Origin: Rhodospirillaceae bacterium
GTDB lineage: Bacteria; Pseudomonadota; Alphaproteobacteria; Thalassobaculales; Thalassobaculaceae
Direction of reading: 5' to 3'
DNA: 12,179 nt
NCBI GenBank assembly: GCA_002730675.1
Contig: PCAV01000143.1
Location: 1 to 12,179 of the forward strand
This document shows positions 7,467-12,179 of this stretch, piece by piece. The notes beneath the pieces were generated by a model that saw nothing but the letters and a program-made list of their open reading frames with translations, was not told where the DNA came from and made no database searches. Position 1 is the first letter of the stretch. Each line of letters begins with the position of its first letter. The position numbers and the translations under genes are program-made.

Positions 7467-7496
7467 TTGTTGAGTATACCGTTCCCTAGATATAAT
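7467..7496 (+). promoter_or_regulatory. Promoter-like -35/-10 pair with no gene downstream
   Basis: TTGTTG (7467-7472), an 18-base spacer, then a perfect TATAAT (7491-7496). Transcription from here would run through the rest of the intergenic region and antisense into the DUF1826 gene. It could be chance in AT-rich DNA. Confidence 0.25.
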
Positions 7497-7613
7497 CCAA
7501 ACAAACAAAAAGTACAGCTAACCGTATGAAAAACACCATGTAATCCGTGAACAATTTACGGGAGACAAATTGGAAGTATCTAAAGGCCAAACTTGGCATT
7601 TAGGCAAATCTAA

Positions 7614-8273
7614 TTAAAGAGGTTTTGAAAACCCATCCTCTTGCTTGTTCCCAAATACAGCATCCCAAAAAACCTCGTGATCTAACCTTAGAAGAATGGA
7701 TGGAGTATTGAGCGCAGCATCAGGCGTCCTGTGTAGAAGACCATCTGGGCCGCCACGAAAAATAGCTATATCCCATGCATTTAAAAATTTTCTAGCGCTG
7801 TAATTTGTCAAAATTTTATCATTTGGCATTCCACTGTCATACGCCAACCTGTCAACTGCTGAGTCAGGCACCCACTCCGTACCTTTCCCATAGTAAGTAA
7901 CCAACAGCCTCAGAGGCACATTGTCTATGTGATACCGCTGGCAAGAGCGCTTGGTAGCGAGGCAAAAACCTACAGTCTTCGTTGCCAAGGTTTCGCAGAA
8001 AACATTGCATACTTCTGCCATATCAATAACCCATTGCATATAAAAATCACTTAACTTTAGATCTTCCGAGATTTCGTCTTCAAGGAGAGCCCGTATGTCC
8101 TCTACGCTAGTCTTTTTGCCGACAATACCTATTACGTTTAAGGGTCTTTCCGAAAGTTTCTTAAAAAAATCGTCTCCGCCTCCCAGAGGCTTCCTTTCCA
8201 GGATTGCCAACTGTCCTTCATGGTGTTTGAAAGCTATCAAATCTCTAAGGTTTTTTGTTTCTAAAACCGTCAT
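7614..8273 (-). CDS. DUF1826-family protein of the zinc-limitation locus
   Basis: This 219-residue protein has no signal peptide or membrane span. The central RYHIDNVPLRLLVTYYGKGT segment (113-132) and the later FRGGPDGLLHRTP (172-184) and ILLRLD (193-198) match what I know as the DUF1826 family, of unknown function. That family is often found beside COG0523 GTPases in zinc-starvation gene clusters. His115, Asp117 and His181, with Arg196 behind them, form an HxD...H...R arrangement like that of Fe(II)/2-oxoglutarate oxygenases, so a metal-dependent oxygenase fold is possible; this is inference. Cysteines 89, 93, 104 and 111 cluster before the HxD. The gene is divergent from the DsrE-like gene across two Zur-like operators, so both directions are probably derepressed together when zinc is scarce. 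The ATG at 8273 has only a weak Shine-Dalgarno sequence. Confidence 0.8.
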   Translation of the reverse strand: MTVLETKNLRDLIAFKHHEGQLAILERKPLGGGDDFFKKLSERPLNVIGIVGKKTSVEDIRALLEDEISEDLKLSDFYMQWVIDMAEVCNVFCETLATKTVGFCLATKRSCQRYHIDNVPLRLLVTYYGKGTEWVPDSAVDRLAYDSGMPNDKILTNYSARKFLNAWDIAIFRGGPDGLLHRTPDAALNTPSILLRLDHEVFWDAVFGNKQEDGFSKPL

Positions 8274-8305
8274 TCATAAAGCCGTTATTTAACCGTAATA
8301 AATTA

Positions 8306-8334
8306 TTGCCAATTATGTTATATTATAACATTAT
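8306..8334 (+). promoter_or_regulatory. Candidate promoter of the DsrE-like/COG0523 operon
   Basis: TTGCCA (8306-8311) and CATTAT (8329-8334) are separated by 17 bases. The first Zur-like palindrome fills the spacer and the second begins within the -10 and extends downstream, which is the layout expected for repression by blocking polymerase. The -10 matches consensus at only four of six positions. Confidence 0.4.
8315..8331. promoter_or_regulatory. Zur-like operator, upstream copy
   Basis: ATGTTATATTATAACAT is a perfect palindrome around a central base. It matches the proteobacterial Zur box core (ATGTTATAnTATAACAT). It sits between the divergent DUF1826 and DsrE-like genes, 42 bases before the DUF1826 start, and overlaps the plus-strand promoter spacer. 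The COG0523 and DUF1826 context supports Zur rather than Fur. Zur itself is not encoded in the window. Confidence 0.8.
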
Positions 8335-8349
8335 GTTACATTATAACAT
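8333..8349. promoter_or_regulatory. Zur-like operator, downstream copy
   Basis: ATGTTACATTATAACAT has the same core as the upstream palindrome with one arm mismatch (C at 8339). It begins exactly 18 bases after the first, so the half-sites alternate ATGTTA/TAACAT/ATGTTA/TAACAT. Two dimers could bind side by side. It lies 24 bases before the DsrE-like ATG. Confidence 0.75.
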
Positions 8350-8373
8350 TTAATTTTATAAGGAAACGGTTTA

Positions 8374-8751
8374 ATGAAGGTCGCGTACGTTTTTGCAACG
8401 AATATGGCTACAACATTCAAGCTATCAACAATGATCCTGCCGCAATTAGAACAAGGAATACATGGCCCGCAAATAGCCGGAATGATGTTCTTTGACGACA
8501 ATATTTTTGCACTAAGGCGAAATGATCCGATTGGTGAACGTCTTTCAAAGGTGGCTAAGGAACAAAATATTCTTCTAATGGTATGTGACCAGTGTGCGGT
8601 AAGAAGAGACTTGGCTGAGGGTACTTTTGAACAATGCGGAACTGGCCAGGTGAAAGCATCCGGACTAGTTGACGGTGTTGTTGCCGGATGTTTTCCACAG
8701 TTATACGAAGCGCTAGCGGGTAATATGCCAGATCAAGTGATTACTTTGTAA
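8374..8751 (+). CDS. DsrE-like small cysteine protein (SaoD/DsrE type)
   Basis: This 125-residue cytosolic protein starts at the ATG at 8374, with AAGGA (8360-8364) nine bases upstream. It opens with a beta-strand, MKVAYVFAT, and continues with AGMMFFDDNIFALR (35-48), then NILLMVCDQCAVRR (65-78). This is the Rossmann-like layout of DsrE/DsrF/SaoD proteins, which carry sulfur as persulfide or act near it. Cysteines are at 71 and 74 (CDQC), 88 and 106 (AGCFPQLYEAL), enough for thiol chemistry or metal binding. It is the first gene after the Zur-like operators, and the COG0523 GTPase follows 57 bases later on the same strand, so co-transcription under zinc control is likely. A direct role in zinc handling is not established for the family; a role in sulfur relay or metal transfer is an inference from context. 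Confidence 0.75.
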   Translation: MKVAYVFATNMATTFKLSTMILPQLEQGIHGPQIAGMMFFDDNIFALRRNDPIGERLSKVAKEQNILLMVCDQCAVRRDLAEGTFEQCGTGQVKASGLVDGVVAGCFPQLYEALAGNMPDQVITL

Positions 8752-8808
8752 AATAAAAGAACTCCAACCAACAAAAAAAATTATTGCCTCATTCGGGGGA
8801 GGGCAGCA

Positions 8809-10029
8809 ATGGTTCAAACGCAAATGGAAAAACTTCCAGTTACAGTTCTGTCTGGTTTTCTGGGAGCTGGAAAGACGACACTTTTAAATCATGTACTTCA
8901 CAATCGGGAAGGTAAACGAGTTGCGGTTATCGTAAACGATATGAGCGAAGTAAATATAGACGCAGCGTTAGTTGAGAAAGGCGGAGCAGAACTTTCCCGA
9001 ACCGAAGAAAAATTAGTAGAAATGAGCAACGGGTGCATTTGCTGTACCCTGCGTGAAGATCTTTTAGAGCAAGTACGCGAACTCGCCAAAGATGGCAAAT
9101 TTGACTATTTGCTTATCGAAAGCGCTGGCATATCAGAACCTTTGCCCGTCGCGGCTACTTTTGATTTTCGTGACGAAAACGGCTTGAGCCTATCGGACGT
9201 AGCAGAATTGGATACGATGGTAACCGTCGTAGATGCAGCAAATCTTATTAATAATTACAGTTCAACTGACTTTTTGCGGGATAGAGGTGAAAGTCTCGGC
9301 GAGCAAGATGAAAGAACACTGGTTGATTTATTGGTAGAACAAATTGAGTTTGCTAACGTAATACTACTTAACAAAGTTGACTTGATTTCCAAAGAGCAAT
9401 TAAAGACAGTGACCGCAATTATCCGTGGCCTCAATACCAAAGCTAAAATTATAGAAACCACGCTCTCCAAAGTAGAATTAAAGGAAGTGATGGATACCAA
9501 GCTTTATGATTTAGAAGAAGCTCAAGATCATCCTTTGTGGGCTCAAGAGCTTTATAACCCTAATGCGCATGTACCAGAAACTGATGAGTACGGGATTACA
9601 AGTTTTGTTTATCGCGCACGCGCCCCGTTTGATCCAAAAAAAATCCACGAATTTTTTACACAAGAGTGGCCAGGCGTAATTCGCGCGAAGGGATTTTTTT
9701 GGCTTTCGTCCCGCCCGGACTTTGTTGGAGAAATATCGCAAGCTGGCGCCTTTGTTAAACATAAAGGGATCGGACGTTGGTGGGCATCAGTACCCGAGAG
9801 TGAATGGCCAGATCGCGAAGCTGTTGAGGACGCCATTGGACAATACTGGACAGACAGCTATGGAGATCGCCGGCAAGAAATTGTCTTTATCGGCTTAAAA
9901 AATCAGATGAAGCAACATAGTCTATGGAAACGCCTAGATAGTTGTCTAGTGGAAGATTATCTTAGCGCACCTAAGGCCTTCGAAAATTCGGATGACCCGT
10001 TTCCTACGTGGTTTACCAACCCGGGTTAA
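8809..10029 (+). CDS. COG0523 GTPase, putative zinc metallochaperone (ZigA/YciC type)
   Basis: This 406-residue G3E-family P-loop GTPase starts at the ATG at 8809 behind a very strong GGGGGAGGG (8795-8803). Visible motifs are Walker [10 protein letters not shown] (16-24), [10 protein letters not shown] (43-52), the metal-binding GCICCT with Cys76, Cys78 and Cys79 (75-80), Walker B-like [11 protein letters not shown] (101-111), and the guanine-specificity NKVD (188-191). A CobW C-terminal domain follows at about 262-382, including [11 protein letters not shown] (352-362). The family uses GTP hydrolysis to hand Zn2+ to client enzymes. The NDMSEVNID variant and the Zur-like operators upstream point to the zinc-limitation subgroup (ZigA, YciC/ZagA) rather than cobalamin (CobW) or nitrile hydratase activators. 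No long His-rich loop is present. It is probably the second gene of an operon with the DsrE-like protein. Confidence 0.92.
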   Translation: MVQTQMEKLPVTVLSGFLGAGKTTLLNHVLHNREGKRVAVIVNDMSEVNIDAALVEKGGAELSRTEEKLVEMSNGCICCTLREDLLEQVRELAKDGKFDYLLIESAGISEPLPVAATFDFRDENGLSLSDVAELDTMVTVVDAANLINNYSSTDFLRDRGESLGEQDERTLVDLLVEQIEFANVILLNKVDLISKEQLKTVTAIIRGLNTKAKIIETTLSKVELKEVMDTKLYDLEEAQDHPLWAQELYNPNAHVPETDEYGITSFVYRARAPFDPKKIHEFFTQEWPGVIRAKGFFWLSSRPDFVGEISQAGAFVKHKGIGRWWASVPESEWPDREAVEDAIGQYWTDSYGDRRQEIVFIGLKNQMKQHSLWKRLDSCLVEDYLSAPKAFENSDDPFPTWFTNPG

Positions 10030-10072
10030 TTCGACCGAAATTTACTACTATTTTGGTACTTACTGGACTGGC

Positions 10073-12179
10073 TTAACCAGCTAAAAGTTTTTGTTGCGTA
10101 CGCCGACTGTGCAAGATTGGCTCGGTGTAACCCGACGGTTGCTGCCGTGCTTGAAAGATAAGATCATTGGCTGCTTCAAATGCATTGTTATTGTATGAAG
10201 TGGCCATCGGTTTATACTGAGCGTCGCTTTCGTTTTGTTTATCAACTAAAGCAGCCATCTCTTTTAAAATTTCTAAAACACGCTGCTCAGAGATCACTCC
10301 GTGATATATCCAATTTGCTAGCGCTTGAGACGAGATCCTGCACGTTGCGCGGTCTTCCATTAGACCCACATTGTTCAAGTCAGGGACCTTCGAACAACCG
10401 ATGCCCATATCAACCCACCGAACAACGTATCCTAAAATACCTTGGGCATTGTTACGAATTTCTTCGTCTATTTCAGACTCGCTTAGAATTTTATTTTTTA
10501 AAAGTGGAATATCCAGCAAATCGCTCAGAGAAGTCCTTGGGATTTTTGTACCGAGAGTTTCCTGCACTTTCGCAACGTCAACTAAATGGTAGTGCAAAGC
10601 ATGAATTGTTGCAGCGGTAGGGCTTGGCACCCAAGCACAATTAGCTCCCGCTCTCGGATGTCCTATCTTCTGTTCCAATAAGTCTGCCATTAAATCTGGC
10701 ATTGCCCACATACCTTTTCCTATCTGGGCTTTACCCGGAAGGCCACAGGCTATACCTACGTCAACGTTGTTGTTTTCATACGCATTAATCCACCTTGTTA
10801 CCTTCATATCTTTTTTTGTGACCATTGGACCGGCTTCCATAGAAGTATGGATTTCGTCTCCAGTTCGGTCTAAAAATCCCGTATTAATAAAAGCTAATCT
10901 TGATTTAGCCTCCCGTATGCACTCTTTAAGATTAACGCTCGTGCGACGTTCCTCGTCCATAATCCCAATCTTGATTGTATTACGCGGAAGCTGCAGAATC
11001 TGTTCCACCTCATTGAAGACATCGTTAGCAAGTTTTACCTCTTCAGGACCATGCATCTTTGGCTTAACAATGTATATGGAGTCATGAATTGAGTTTTTTG
11101 GACCCGATTTAAGCTCAATGTTATGTTTTGCAATTAATACTGTACAAATCGCGTCAACAAGACCCTCACCCACCTCTTCGCCTTTTTGATCCAAAACAAA
11201 TGGCGTTGTCATTAGATGTCCAACGTTACGTGCCAGAAGCAAAGATCTTCCCTTGAGGGAGGTTTTAACTCCTTGTCTATTAGTAATTTCGAGATCGCTG
11301 TTCAAGTGCCGCTCAACATGCTTGCCATCTTTTACAAAGTTTGTAGAAAGATCCCCTTTCATTAGACCTAACCAATTTCGGTAGGCCATTATCTTATCTT
11401 CAGCATCGACCGTCGCAACGCTATCCTCGAAGTCAATGATCGTAGTGATTGCTGACTCTATTTGAATATCATTTATGTTTGCAATATCGTTTGCGCCAAC
11501 AGAACCATTAGGATTGATTTCGATACGACAATGAAGGCCATTTTTTATCAGAATTATTTCGAATGAGTATCCATCGTTTTCTTTTAGATGACCCACAAAC
11601 TGTCCAGGATCTTTTAGCTTTATTTGTTTGTCCTTTTCAAATAAGGCTAGTTCATTCTCTTGGATTGAGATTTTCGAAATCTTAGCCCACAATCCATTTT
11701 CTAGTGGAGCGAGAAGATCTAGGTGTGATTTAGAGAAAGATATAACCCGTTCACCTCTCTCGGGATTGAAAGAACCAGGCGGAGGAGCGTCGCCTAAAAC
11801 GTCAGAACCGTATACCGCATCGTACAAGCTGTTCCACCGCGCATTGACAGCGTTTATAGCATATCGTGCGTTGGTCACAGGGACGACTAATTGCGGTCCT
11901 GACACCATCCCAATTTCGGGATCAACACCCGTTGTTTGTATTTTAAAATCTTCTTTTTCTTCGACAAGGTAACCAATTTCATAGAGAAACTTTTTGTAAT
12001 CATTTAAATCGATTTCTTTACTCTTTTGTCTCTTGTGCCAGTCATTAATTTGCGCTTGTAAATAATCACGTTTTGCTAACACTTTTTTATTTACCGGGCC
12101 GAATTTTTCGATAAGTTTCGAAAACCCCTCCCAAAATAAAGCAGGATCAATTCCGGTCGCCGGAAGCACTTCAACTTCC
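10073..12179 (-). CDS. glcB: Malate synthase G (5' end outside window)
   Basis: Malate synthase G condenses glyoxylate with acetyl-CoA to malate in the glyoxylate bypass and glycolate use, in the cytosol with Mg2+. The frame is open to the right edge (EVEVLPATGIDPALFW...), so the true start lies beyond the window. About 701 residues are present against about 720-725 for the family, so roughly 20 are missing. Numbering from the GTG at 12169, signature segments are DFEDSVATVDAEDK (246-259), ARNVGHLMT with catalytic Arg314, SIYIVKPKMHGPEEV (364-378), IMDEERRTSVNL with Mg ligand Glu406, GFLDRTGDEIHTS with Asp434, GCSKVPD with Cys592, and MEDRATCRISSQ with catalytic base Asp606. These correspond to E. 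coli Arg338, Glu427, Asp455, Cys617 and Asp631. All key residues are intact. The gene is convergent with the COG0523 gene, 43 bases apart, and no function links the two. Confidence 0.97.
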   Translation of the reverse strand, partial: EVEVLPATGIDPALFWEGFSKLIEKFGPVNKKVLAKRDYLQAQINDWHKRQKSKEIDLNDYKKFLYEIGYLVEEKEDFKIQTTGVDPEIGMVSGPQLVVPVTNARYAINAVNARWNSLYDAVYGSDVLGDAPPPGSFNPERGERVISFSKSHLDLLAPLENGLWAKISKISIQENELALFEKDKQIKLKDPGQFVGHLKENDGYSFEIILIKNGLHCRIEINPNGSVGANDIANINDIQIESAITTIIDFEDSVATVDAEDKIMAYRNWLGLMKGDLSTNFVKDGKHVERHLNSDLEITNRQGVKTSLKGRSLLLARNVGHLMTTPFVLDQKGEEVGEGLVDAICTVLIAKHNIELKSGPKNSIHDSIYIVKPKMHGPEEVKLANDVFNEVEQILQLPRNTIKIGIMDEERRTSVNLKECIREAKSRLAFINTGFLDRTGDEIHTSMEAGPMVTKKDMKVTRWINAYENNNVDVGIACGLPGKAQIGKGMWAMPDLMADLLEQKIGHPRAGANCAWVPSPTAATIHALHYHLVDVAKVQETLGTKIPRTSLSDLLDIPLLKNKILSESEIDEEIRNNAQGILGYVVRWVDMGIGCSKVPDLNNVGLMEDRATCRISSQALANWIYHGVISEQRVLEILKEMAALVDKQNESDAQYKPMATSYNNNAFEAANDLIFQARQQPSGYTEPILHSRRTQQKLLAG

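Larger units (their letters stand above)
7286..7613. other. Intergenic region upstream of the ExbB-like operon and downstream of the DUF1826 gene
   Basis: These roughly 328 bases have no convincing gene. They should hold the ExbB-like operon promoter and the 3' end of the DUF1826 transcript. On the plus strand there is an unassigned promoter-like pair (TTGTTG 7467-7472 and TATAAT 7491-7496). It is followed by a hairpin (CCGTGAA 7545-7551 with TTTACGG 7555-7561, one G-U pair) and a GGGAG-preceded TTG opening a 15-residue reading frame (7570-7617). None of these is strong alone. Confidence 0.5.

Noticed and set aside
8809..10029. Reading the GTPase as CobW (cobalamin synthesis)
   Set aside because: No cobalamin genes or riboswitch are nearby, and the Zur-like boxes with DUF1826 favour the zinc subgroup of COG0523.
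10034..10057. Imperfect hairpin (ACCGAAAT, 8-base loop, ATTTTGGT) between the COG0523 and malate synthase genes
   Set aside because: The stem needs a G-U pair, is A/T-rich, works on one strand only and has no U-tract, so it is too weak to call a terminator.
1..12179. Mobile element, phage, CRISPR or toxin-antitoxin content
   Set aside because: No transposase, integrase, direct-repeat array or paired small toxin-like genes were found on either strand.

Overview
The window reads as bacterial chromosome, most likely from a Gram-negative proteobacterium and possibly a marine alphaproteobacterium. The grounds are a malate synthase G (GlcB), a TolQ/ExbB-type inner-membrane channel protein, and a Zur-type zinc-limitation locus with a COG0523 GTPase. 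The lineage is an inference from gene content only. No rRNA, tRNA, CRISPR array, transposase or integrase was seen. Most of the window is AT-rich, the left-end fragment is clearly GC-richer, and the 5.6-7.3 kb block is intermediate.

Layout: (1) 1-506, + strand, the C-terminal part of an amidohydrolase, cut by the window edge. (2) 674-2752, - strand, a DEAD-box RNA helicase with a DbpA-type RNA-binding domain and a long lysine-rich tail. (3) 2916-4262, - strand, a MATE efflux transporter. (4) 4589-5470, + strand, a dihydrodipicolinate synthase/N-acetylneuraminate lyase family aldolase, probably starting at a TTG and divergent from the MATE gene. (5) 5568-7285, - strand, a compact three-gene operon: an ExbB/TolQ/MotA-like channel protein, a single-span protein with an ExbD-like membrane helix and a different periplasmic domain, and a two-span protein with a proline-rich tail. 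(6) 7614-10029, a zinc-scarcity locus: a DUF1826 protein on the - strand, divergent from a DsrE-like cysteine protein and a COG0523 GTPase on the + strand. Two tandem Zur-like palindromes lie between them. (7) 10073-12179, - strand, malate synthase G, running off the right edge.

The two stretches most worth attention are the 5.6-7.3 kb operon and the zinc locus. The operon looks like a proton-motive-force-driven ExbB/ExbD-type energiser with an unusual periplasmic partner. In the zinc locus, paired Zur boxes tie together a probable zinc metallochaperone, a multi-cysteine DsrE-like protein, and a DUF1826 protein whose conserved HxD...H residues resemble an Fe(II)/2-oxoglutarate oxygenase. The other genes are ordinary housekeeping or metabolic functions with no evident link to each other.
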